The notes below the pieces were generated by a model. That model saw only the letters and a program-made list of their open reading frames with translations, ran no database searches and was not told the DNA's origin. DNA of 64,000 nucleotides from Isoetes taiwanensis. Taxonomy: Eukaryota; Streptophyta; Lycopodiopsida; Isoetales; Isoetaceae. Positions 1 to 9,417 of this stretch are shown here, one piece after another. The stretch is from contig JAJEKV010000033.1 in the NCBI GenBank assembly GCA_021234155.1, positions 6,500,635 through 6,564,634 of the forward strand, written 5' to 3'. A program made the position numbers and the translations under genes. How positions within the stretch are numbered: position 1 is the first letter of the stretch; each line of letters opens with the position of its first letter.

Positions 1-1030
1 ATACCTGTGCTATCTTCTCCTCCAAATTTTAATCGCCCATAGCCGCCGGGGCCGCTTCAACATCCGTCGTGCATGCAAAGCCAAGCAGAAATTTCGAAGA
101 CAAATGTGGGATCCCGGAGGGTGGTCTCCGACATCCGAGGTGTCTAGATCTCAATGGTTGGTCCGTGCATGGGCTGACATGTTCAAAACCGGCCGCAGGA
201 TTCCTCCACGGCCGCTGGCCACCGTCGATTTTCATGCATAAAGTACGCGGGGATCCCGGAGGAGGGAATCACTCTGGCAGTGTGGTGATCCCGGAGGAGG
301 GAATCACACCAGATATTGAACCCGGTTGGCAGCATGGTCCCACGGCCGACGGTGGTGATCCCGGAGGCGGGGATAACGCTGCCGATATCGGATCGCCGAT
401 ATCGCCCCACGGTGGTGATCCCGAGGCGGATAACGCTGCCGACATCGGACGCCGATATCGGCCCTATGTGGGTGATCCCGAGGAAGTAGTCACGACCGGG
501 GGTATCGGTGATCCCGAAGACGAGGGATTCACCACGGCTGATATCGGGGCGCGGTTATCGCCGAGTCCTATCCGGATCCCTGAGGGGGCGATCTTCTTGG
601 GTCCTCGGATGTCGGCCGATGTCGGCCATGGTAGTGATCCCGATGCCGGATAAGGTGGCGATATCGGGTGGCCGATATCGCCACGCCGATGGCTTATCAG
701 CGAGAGGGGGATCACACCCACTACCGATATCGGGCGCTGTTATCGGCCACTGCATGGGGATCCCGTGAGGGCGTGATCAGCGCTGGTGATTCCGAGGGCT
801 GGATCGTGTTGGTGATACCGAGGCGGGAACACCACCGGACGCCCGGATGTGTCGCGTGGGCGATGGTCCAGATTTATGCGGACCCCTCACGCGGTGTCAA
901 GACGGTGAAACGGGGGGTCCAAACGGATTCCGTCGAGCCCCGGCAAAGTGATACGAGGAGGACGGTATTTTCACCTCAGGGATCCCGTAAAACCGTGGTA
1001 AGACTATCCCCGAGTCGGCCCTAATCCCGC
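1..1030. repeat. GC-rich degenerate palindromic repeat block
   Basis: This block is much richer in G+C than the rest of the window. The motif GGTGATCCCG followed by a GAGG-type run recurs about every 40-60 bp (near 289, 353, 412, 471, 508 and 632), separated by GATATC-centred palindromes such as CCGATATCGG (near 380, 395, 455, 540, 660, 675 and 725). A 194-codon reading frame crosses it on the plus strand, but its glycine/aspartate-rich repeats follow the DNA repeat, so I do not call a gene. Dense short palindromes of this kind are typical of subterminal regions of CACTA-like transposons. I see no terminal inverted repeat here, and the block may continue to the left of the window. Confidence 0.6.
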
Positions 1031-2442
1031 CGCAAAAAGGGCATTTTCATCCATAAAATATAGCACGCTAGAGTTTTGTGGGCAAAGACCTTCAAAATTG
1101 AACTTGTCGGGCAAAAATAATCATCAAGCAATAATTCACTCTGTGGTGTAATTCCACTGTAAAGGGAAGCTAGAATGCCCCTCCATCACCGCTCAACCTT
1201 CTTGTTCCCCAAAACAACTGCATCTTGGAGAGCACGTCTAGGGCCATTATTTTCAGCACTTAACAAAGGTTTCATATCCAAGGACGCATTCGACAAAGAT
1301 TATAAGCTCTGTGATAACCTTGACCCATCCATGGCAAATTAAATCAGCTAGAAACTGCAACCTCTTACCCTGATGGCCCTAGGATAAAAAGATATGCTCC
1401 CATTTTATTTCAAACCATGCCAATCATCGCTAAAAAGGGCCTCTAATACATGTTTTCCTCTAAAGAAATTGAGCGGCTACTCATCGTAGCAGCTTTCAAG
1501 AACTAATTGAAGCTTTCAGGAGCAAAGCTCTGCGCTCATCGTTGCAGCTTTCAGGAGCAAAGCTCTACGCTCATTGTTGCAGCTTTCAGGAGCCAAAGAT
1601 TTCAATTTAGGGCATGCGAAATAGAATTAAAAGAGGGTCCCTTCGATCTATTGGGGAATAACCTGGTCCTAGGGACATGTCGTTGTCTGATCAAATAAGA
1701 AAAATGAAGGAAGGATTCAGGTATGAACTTTTTCTCCCAAAAAAAACAGAGTACTCAAACCCATACAGATCTCAAAATAGCTCTGCTTGCGGATTCTAGC
1801 TTTTCCTGGACTACAGGCCATGGTTGCATCTTAAAAAACCATGGAATTAAGGGATCTGGGGCAAAATGAAAGGATCTGCCGCACAATAAAATAGCAAGAA
1901 AGAAGCAACTGGAATTCATCTGGAAGCTCGTAAAAAAGACGGCCATTCTAATTAATCATTTGAGCAGAGGCAGAGGCATTCACCTACCATGTTTGTGCTC
2001 TGCAGTGCAACAAAAGAAATAGAAATCGCTGCAAAAGTGGTTCGATTCATGGAGATAAGAACATTGAGTCTATTTAATGATCTCCCAAATACGGACGAAC
2101 AACTCTATCTCTTTGCGTGTCACGAATTTCCCCACACCAAAAGCCCGTGAACAAAGTATAAATTGTTACATGGCTCATGGCTCATAGCTTGAACGAAGGC
2201 AACAATGCAAGCAACCCCCTGGCTCCAGTTGTTGCGAGGCTGCAACCGAGCTGCAACACTAGCGACAGAAGAAAAATTTCAGAGAAAATCCATGGGGTAG
2301 TTTCTACTTTGCGGCCCCCCTGCTGGATGATGACATCTCCACCGTTGATGGCTTTCTTGAAGCCAGATCCACCGTCACTGATGGGATATGGGGGCCGTAA
2401 ACTAGAAGTGTCCCAATCCATGCAGAGACTCCCATAACTAAC
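1031..2442. other. intergenic, no gene recognised
   Basis: AT-rich DNA without a convincing reading frame. It contains a short 35-bp tandem repeat (listed separately). Short open frames at 1,755-1,946 and 2,177-2,437 have no recognisable content. Confidence 0.5.
1511..1599. repeat. 35-bp tandem repeat, about 2.6 copies
   Basis: The block AGCTTTCAGGAGC starts at 1,511, 1,546 and 1,581, giving a 35-bp period. Copies differ at a few positions. A weaker related block (GCAGCTTTCAAG) lies just upstream near 1,490. Confidence 0.8.
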
Positions 2443-2538
2443 CTGAAATGCCAATCTGATTTGCAGAGCAAGGATTAGGGCACCTTGATAAGCCAGAGTC
2501 GCAAGAAAATCTCTTCTCGAGGAATTTTGTTTTGCCAT
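2443..2538 (-). CDS. possible short first exon of an unidentified gene
   Basis: On the minus strand an ATG opens MAKQNSSRRDFLATLAYQ and continues for 32 codons to a good splice donor (CAG followed by GTTAGT). Past that site the frame stays open for another 86 codons, but composition changes and nothing is recognisable. An RRDF pair followed by a hydrophobic, Ala/Leu-rich stretch could be part of an organelle targeting signal, but I cannot name the protein and see no second exon. It may be chance. Confidence 0.2.
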
Positions 2539-2539
2539 A

Positions 2540-3797
2540 GTTGGCTGTGGCTATGTCGGTGGCCTTCCCTAAAACCCCGACGGTGTAAAATTGTTTCCCA
2601 AATTTGATGGAATGGACGGCCGAGATGAGTGCTTCGACGTCGAAGAATATGCCAAAGAATCATCCCAATAATATTTTATATATGTTCAGATAATAGTTGT
2701 ATGCAAGATCAAATTTCGTTTTTCTTTTAAACCCACTTTTTACTCAATGTTAAATTCTAGCTACTTGTGGAGATGGGGTTAAACAATTTGAACATTAAGT
2801 CTCTCAACTAGGCATGTTCATGCAAACCTTTGAGACTCTAAGGCATGCATCTATCATCCTTGCCTACTCCCTGGAAAGTTCTATCTAGACAATTTAGACT
2901 TCTACGTAATTCAGACGGTATCATGGGCTTCATCAGTTTCAAGTCTTAAATGGCAATACAAAGGTGTTTTGCATTTTAAATTTTAAATAATAAAAACAGA
3001 TGAATTGTATAATTCGGTGTCTCCTTCAAACTGTTCTTTCTATAGCCTTTGTTCCAATATCAGCCATACAAGTTCAATCCTCCCGACTCCGTGCTCACCA
3101 GGTTCCACCATTCGAAATTTCAACCACCTTGAAATTATAGCCCTTTTGATCTGGGCTATGGTCTAGAAATAAAAGCTTGGAGAAACTTTAGCTGAAAGAT
3201 AGCTTCAAATGGGACCAAACTAGAATAATGCTTTTGAACCACTATCGCTCTCAATGCTTGTTGTCATATGAGACTTTTCTCATTGGGTTCTCTTTGGGTT
3301 ACATTCTATGCTCTATAGAGATGAATAAGCATACAACTTGGGTTATTTCCAAGTTGTATGAACTTACACAAAATGCAAATGTTAATCTTGGCAAGGTGAG
3401 TGTTTATACCTTGATTAACCATTTTCACGAGCTTTCACAAAGACACAAAGACTTCGTCATAAGATTCTATATATATTTTGAAGTGTAAAAGTAGGAGACT
3501 CGAGCCACAATATACACAACATACACGCACGTTTTTCACATGGACAACAATGTTGGTATGAATTGCCATGAATTTGAATGTAAACTTTTATTAATGTAAT
3601 GGAGGTGTGTGTGAGGCAAATGTAAACTTGGAGATGAGAAAAAGACAAGTATGGAATATATATATAATAAATAGAATAAGATAAATTTTTTAATGCCCAC
3701 AAAACCATAAATGGGCTAGTACAACAAAAACTACCACAAAGTCCACGAAGACCAATAGGCCATGGGACTGTAAATGAACTAGTACAACCATTACTAC
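2540..3797. other. intergenic; second LINE 3'-end relic near 3,680-3,770
   Basis: No gene recognised. Near 3,690-3,770 the minus strand repeats a diverged copy of the LINE 3' end (CCCATGGCCTATTGGTC, then CGTGGAC), about 130 bp beyond the end of the better LINE copy at 3,836-6,894, followed by another TTCTATT-like tail. This suggests an older LINE end already lay downstream of the P450 stop codon. The rest is AT-rich with short frames only. Confidence 0.45.
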
Positions 3798-3835
3798 TAT
3801 AAACTCCTTGGTGTGATGATAATTGGGATGCCATG

Positions 3836-6800
3836 TTGGGGATGAAGAATAGAATAGAATAGAATAGTTTTTTAGCGTCCACGGAGACCAATTGGCCTAT
3901 GGGACCCAAACAAAGCAGCAAGCATATTACTGACAGGATTAAACCCCCCCCCCGAAGGGTTTTCGAGGGAAAAACCTTAGCAGTAATAAGCATGCTGGCA
4001 CACTGTACAATTGCATAGGACAGTTCAATACCGTCCCGTAGGACACAAACGAGTCCGTGCATCCATAACCTCCTGGAGGTATGACCCCAACAATCCCACC
4101 GACGCCAGTAGTCAATAATCGATGCAACCGCTGGCGGTGCACTAGTAATCGAACATATCGCTCTCAGATATGGGCAAATGCTGGGCAGATCTGGAGGGCA
4201 TGACATTCATCCTCAATCGCGCCCTGGTGGCAACACTGGCAAAGCCTTTGCTCTCGTGGTTCCCGAGCCCAACGCCCTGTTTCAATGCGGAGGCGATGTG
4301 CACCAGTGCGAATGGAAGCTATAAGTCTGCGCTTCTTCATGGGCATTTGGGTGTACAAGAAAGTACTTGGTGTGGGCCTCTTGTGAGCCTAGGATTGACT
4401 TGTGGCGATAGTGTGCCAGCTTAACGCGGCGTCGAGCCTCACGAATCGAGCTTGCGAAGGAAAGTAGCATCTAGGTACAGTTTAAGTGCCTCGCGATCTT
4501 TCTTTGTCCCGACTGACGACTGCTTTTACTGCGACGCGCCCGGCGCGGAGAACCACTGAGCTTGCTTGTCTTTCCAGCAGGATTTCAGGCATTGGGGACC
4601 CATCGCCGTGGCCAAAGCAAGGTGGGGCAAGTGTGTATCAGCCATAGCGACCACCTTTTGGAAGTAAACGATATGGCGTTCCAATGCAGCCCGTTGAAGG
4701 GGTAGAAAGCCTGTCTCCTGGAGTAGGATTTAGTAACGGAACTGTGGACTTCACCCCCGGGGCCAGCGCCAAGAAGGTCTTTCGCGACCGCCGTGGTCAT
4801 TCCAGGTGTTGAGGGATATCACCGGACCCCACACTTCTGCCCCATACAAAAGGACCGGCTCAACCAAGGCCCGAAACAAATGTGACTGGTGGCCCCAGGC
4901 ATACAACTCTGCCTTGTGGCTGTTGTTATGCATGGCATATAGTGCTTTCCAACCCGCCGTGACCCGCAACCTGATAGCTGCATCCCAATGAATGGTAGTT
5001 GAGAACTCAATCCCCAAGTACTTGTAGGTCGGAGCCACCTCTACCTCCTGCCCCTGGTAAGTGAATGTGGGAAGCCTTGGCTGACGGGATCATACAACTA
5101 GTAGCACCCTAGTTTTGACCAAGTTAACTCGCATGCCAGTGAATTGGCAAAAAGTGTCAAGAGCATCCAGGTGACGTTGCATGTCCTCTGGAGTATAGGC
5201 CATGAGGTTGACATCGTCAGCATATATGAGTTGCCGGATTGTGTGATGCATGAGATGTGCGCCCGCACCTCCATGTTCAGAGAGCCATCTTCCAACTAAT
5301 CAATGTATAGGCCAAAGAGTGTGGGGGAGAGGGGGCAACCCTGACGCACCCCAATGCTACTGATCACTGGCTGTGCTGCCGATGTGATACGGCATGAGCA
5401 TGCCTCGTACAGCCTATATACTACATTCTGCAAGTCCAGGGGGGTCCCCAGCTGCTGCAATCTATCCCATAGCTTGTTGCGGGGTATTGTGTCGAACGCT
5501 TTTGCAAAATCCACGAAACAGCAGTACAGGTTCTGCCGGCGATTCCTGCTATCTTCAATCAATGTGCGCAGAGTGAAGATATGATCAATGGTGGAATGTC
5601 TGGGCCGAAACCCCGCCTCGTGTAAGAGCTCGCACCTCCATTTCCCTCGCCCATATTGTCAGCCCGCATTTTGCTCAAGGATGCCAGCCAACAGTTTTGC
5701 AATGAGAGAGCTGACCATAATAGTACGGTAGTTGGCCGGGCATTGAGGGTCCCCTGCTTTGTATATGGGCACTACCCTACTAGTGGTCCATTGCATAGGG
5801 AAGCCTTCTCGCAATGCTTTATTGAACAATGCCATGAGGACAGGCACTAGTGGAGGCCCAGCCCATTTGAAGTTTACGCCTCGCATGCCATCTAAATCTG
5901 GCGCCTTCCCATTAGCTAGACATTGTAGGCCCATGATGACATCCCCTCTGCGATAACCGTGAGCCATGCCTATCTGTGGAGGGACTGGTGCCCGCCCCGG
6001 CCGGATCGCATAACCGTTGCAAGTACCGTACCCATTGCTCGAGGTGATGTTCCCCGTGGGGCGGAGCTTTTGCGCAAGACCCTTCTCCGTATCGTCCTGG
6101 GGTGCCGGTCCAGGAGACCAAACATCTGTTGCTGATGCTCTGCGAGGTATCTGGCCAAGGAGCGGTATTGACTGACGGCCTGTGGGCGGGAGTTGGGATC
6201 AGTGACTTGCCGGAGTGTGCATTTGAGCTCCCGACACTCATCATCAAACCATCTGTTGCGGGGGAAGGTGGTAGTGCCTGAGGTTCGCCATGAGCGGCCT
6301 CTCCCAAAGCATCTTTCTGCAGCCGTCAGAAGCAGATGAGTCAGCTGAGCAGATTGCTCTTGAAGTGTGGGGAGTTGCAGCAGTCCCGCTAGATCATGCT
6401 CAAGCAACTGGGCATAGGTCCTTGCACGGTCGTAGTCCAGGCACAGCTGGGGCACATGGTGTGTTGAGGTAGTAGATGCACGGGGAGCCTCCCAATGGAG
6501 ATGCATGAACAGGGGCCGGTGGTCCGAGTCTACTTCCTCGTCCCGAGTATCTGTCCCGATGGAAAAATGAGTAACCAGATGCAGATCCCGTTCCTCAACC
6601 AGCAGATAATCCACCACACTGGAGCCGCCCCCTTGGTTCTCCTGTCTACAAGTGCAGCAGCTGGAAGACGGCCATTGTGCCAACCCATTACAAATAACCA
6701 GGTCAAAGATACTACCCAGCAACAACAACTGCCTGCCATAGCGCGAAATATGGCCGTCGTCTGATATCCTTGACCAAGCTACCTCTGCGGGGTTCAACTG

Positions 6801-6894
6801 CAAGACGTCCTCTGCCAGGGGCTCAAATTTTGGAACCTGCTCGGCTCCTGTGCGTGCATTAAAGTCGCCAAGCAACATAACCCTGCCTAAGAGT
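3836..6894 (-). mobile_element. LINE retrotransposon, copy 1, 5'-truncated, inserted in the P450 gene
   Basis: Non-LTR retrotransposon on the minus strand. In order: the C-terminal half of an AP-type endonuclease (LLGDFNART, SVVDYLLV, SDHRPL, about 6,880-6,490), reverse transcriptase with CFVDFAKAFD, GVRQGCPLSPTLFG and IYADDVN (about 5,970-5,100), a connecting region (TYKYLGIEFS, GWKALYAMHNN), and a C-terminal zinc-binding-like segment (LCQCCHQ...IEDECHALQICP, about 4,270-4,170). Several frameshifts and stops break the frame, so it is dead. The 3' end has a tail of (TTCTA)n at 3,866-3,846. The 8-bp motif GATGCCAT flanks both ends (3,828-3,835 and 6,895-6,902). Removing the insert restores the P450 reading frame, which fixes the boundaries. 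It shares a family with the copies at 9,795, 16,770 and 51,550. Confidence 0.9.
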
Positions 6895-6997
6895 GATGCC
6901 ATAGGAAGGAGCATGCCTATAGTTAGGGGAGAGGTGCCACTTAAACCTAAGCAATAATGATGAGAGGAAGATCTTGGCCTCATGAAGAGCTAAGGAT

Positions 6998-7241
6998 CAG
7001 CAGCTTCTCCGTTGTGCTCAACAGAAGATCACTAAAGCTTATGCTCATCTTCGGCTGATGATAAAAAAGAGATAATTTGGCAGACGTATTTATGGTATTC
7101 TTCTTATGCATAGACAGGTGTTTTTGCCTAGTTAGGTCAGCCTATCCACTAGGGTTTTATTCCTGTCTGTGCATTGTGTATTGTGCCTTCGTTCTTGTCA
7201 ATAAAAAGAGTCTCATGTCCTTCAAAAAAAAGGGGGGGGGG
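6998..7241 (+). mobile_element. retroposed 3'-end fragment with poly(A) tail
   Basis: A 244-bp plus-strand insertion in the P450 last exon, flanked by direct repeats GCTAAGGAT at 6,989-6,997 and 7,242-7,250. It starts with a short open frame ending in KITKAYAHLRLMIKKR and a stop at about 7,073, followed by a 3'-UTR-like stretch, an AATAAA signal (7,200-7,205), and a tail of about eight A then ten G. Target duplication, polyadenylation signal and tail show insertion of a reverse-transcribed, 5'-truncated transcript. The source is not recognised; the UTR could belong to an LTR element or a host gene. The oligo-G run after the A tail is unusual. Confidence 0.75.
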
Positions 7242-8251
7242 GCTAAGGATTGTTTGCAAGCTTTTGAAACTCCTTCTGCAAATCTCTCAGGATTGAACAC
7301 ATCGACATCTGGCCCCTTATTGATTGGTTCATGAGGAATCTCTAGCACATTAATCCCTACAAGAAATCCCTTGGGTATAGATATAGATTTCTCATCATCC
7401 AGTTGCACGTCCTTGATAGCTTGCCTTGCCACGCAAAGCGCAGGGGGATAAAGGCGTAATGACTCATTAATGATCATATTTACCTGAGAGAACCAAACAA
7501 ATCAACAAGTGTGGTTAGCATAAGTGTATTTACTTGGTGTGTTTGAGTTTTACTTGACTGACAAAATCTTTACAATTTTGAGTTTGTGCAGTAATTCTTG
7601 ACTAGATGCTTCTCTTCCTTGGAATACATTTTTCACCTCTTGGTACGCCTTTTTTTGCCAATCCTGATGTAATCCAAGCAGTATAACTGTAACTAGTAGT
7701 GATTTGCATTCTTCAATTGCTTCCCTTGTGCTAAACTCTTCTCCCCCTGCTTTCAAAATGGAGGCTAAAATCTCATTGCCATAGCATCCAATTGCTTTCT
7801 TTTTCTTGCATTCCTCAACTATTTTCAACAGGCAACTGTCTATTTGCCTTAATATTTGGTTCATTTCTGTAGGCACAAAGCTATAAAGACATGAAGACAT
7901 AGAAACTTTCAGCTGGAATCATGAAGTGATTCTATATAGCTTTTTGGCTTCATTTCCTTTTCATGTTTTACCTGAGGATCAAGTACTGGTGTTTTGGAGT
8001 ACTGAGCAACTCCTTTGCCAATTGAAAATAATGTTTGCCCCTCTCAGACTGGGGGTCGAACAAACATTTAAGTATCACATCTTCATTTGCCTTTGTAAAC
8101 TCTTGATGGACCTCAATCACTGCAGAGGAAGCCTCTCCAATCCGCCCTTCCCATTTTTGTATCAGAGTATTACTGCAGGATGTTACAATATCAAGTAGAC
8201 CATGTGGTAACAAAGCAGTAAAACAAGTCAATTACCACCAATCAAGGCCTA

Positions 8252-8347
8252 GAAATTTTCTGGCGGCTGCCAGCTGGCCTGGCAGGCCGTGAGTGGCGGA
8301 GCCACGAGCGGCGCTGCCACGTCAACTGGCGGCTGCCAGAAAATTTC
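8252..8347. mobile_element. small foldback MITE next to P450 exon a
   Basis: The ends GAAATTTTCTGGCGGCTGCC and its near-perfect reverse complement lie 96 bp apart, with a GC-rich middle of GGCGG/CCACG palindromes. The element can fold into one long hairpin. A clear target duplication is not visible, so its class is open. Confidence 0.6.
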
Positions 8348-9417
8348 AAGCGAAAATTTTCTTGTGCAAATTACCCGACGAAATTTCTCGTGCCATTTCT
8401 TGAGGGTCGAATGCCCTTCCTGTCTGTAGTAGTTCTTTTCCTATCTTTGCTTTAGGAAGTTCCTCAGATTTTGATGAAGCTTGGGTGCAGTAGAGGTTGG
8501 TGCAGGCCGGAGCCTTTGGGTGCAGTATTAGAAGCTGGTAAAGGCCGAAGATCAACAAATCGGCTGAACATTGAAACAGAAATAAAGATCTGAGGCAAGA
8601 AATCGAGATGTAGACGGCGCCGCCCAAAAACTCGGCACGCAACCAACAGGGTGTTTTGGTTAAAACATTCTTTTAAAGGATGACAAACTTTATTCATCAA
8701 CCAAAAACTAATATTAAAATACAATGCAGAGGCAAGATTACAACCCCAGTACAAATTGATCCAACAGAGCAACCACATGTCTATAAGTAAGAGTGTATCT
8801 GAAGGTAGAATTTCCAAATCAATACCTTCTTCTCCCGATCACAAAAAAAAATTTATCATGCGTCCATCGAAGAACAATTTCATCTACAACCCTTTAGAAA
8901 AAATGTCCTTATTCTCCATTATTTTCAAGTAGTTTGGAGTGAAATGCTCCTCCCTCTAATGCGCTTGCTCTCTTGGAGTTGCTGCAGCAAGCTGTGATGT
9001 CGAAGATGCTCCTCGAATTGAAGCTGTGAGTGCAAACTAGAATCAAAGGCTGGAGTAGCCAAAAAGTGGCCTAGGTTTAGGGTTTGGCCTTTTATGTGTT
9101 AAGAGTTCACATGATGGCCACTTGGTTCCAATGGGGAGCATCCATGTGGATGTTCACCTATAGAGTATAGGCATGTGAAAATTGATTTCCTACTTATGTT
9201 GACTAAGTTATATAAATAATTTGGCCTTGGCCCCACTCCAGGTGCATACAAGTCTACCCATGTAGATTGTATGGTAATGTGGCCTAGGATATACTTATTT
9301 ATACTGTACATTCTAGGAGAGCGTCACAATCTCCCTCACATTGAACATGAGTGATAGGTGTATGCTCAAGCATGGTCTCAGGAATTATGGTTGAAAATGT
9401 GTAGCGTCCCAATCTTC
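8348..9417. other. no clear gene; possible P450 N-terminal scraps near 8,350-8,470
   Basis: Minus-strand frame 8,642-8,346 ends with SEELPKAKIGKELLQTGRAF, which could be the segment just upstream of P450 helix C (compare a typical 'LLG-GLL..EG..W..R'), but the match is weak. From 8,650 to 9,417 I see nothing recognisable. Confidence 0.35.

Larger units (their letters stand above)
3798..8231 (-). pseudogene. cytochrome P450 pseudogene, CYP72 clan, interrupted by insertions
   Basis: Pieces of a heme-thiolate monooxygenase run in order on the minus strand. Exon a (8,231-7,972) covers the helix C-E region and ends at a CAG/GTAAAA donor. Exon b (about 7,900-7,550) includes SFVPTEMNQILRQID and EECKSLL...LGLHQDWQKKAYQEV. 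Exon c (7,483-7,242, after a CTCTCAG acceptor) has ESLRLYPP (the ExxR helix) and FNPERFAEGVSKA. Exon c resumes at 6,997-6,895 with ALHEAKIFLSSLLLRFKWHL and SPNYRHAPSYGI, then finishes at 3,835-3,798 with PIIITPRSL and a stop. Two regions needed for catalysis are missing: the I-helix oxygen-binding motif (A/G-G-x-E-T-T), absent between EECKSLL and VTVILL, and the Cys heme loop, absent between SKACK and QSLALHEAK. It cannot encode an active enzyme. The order of pieces and C-terminal pattern fit the CYP72 clan. Closest subfamily unknown. Confidence 0.85.

Noticed and set aside
3457-4206. 249-codon minus-strand open frame
   Set aside because: It crosses the LINE C-terminus, its 3' UTR, the microsatellite tail and the P450 stop region out of frame; a composite accident.
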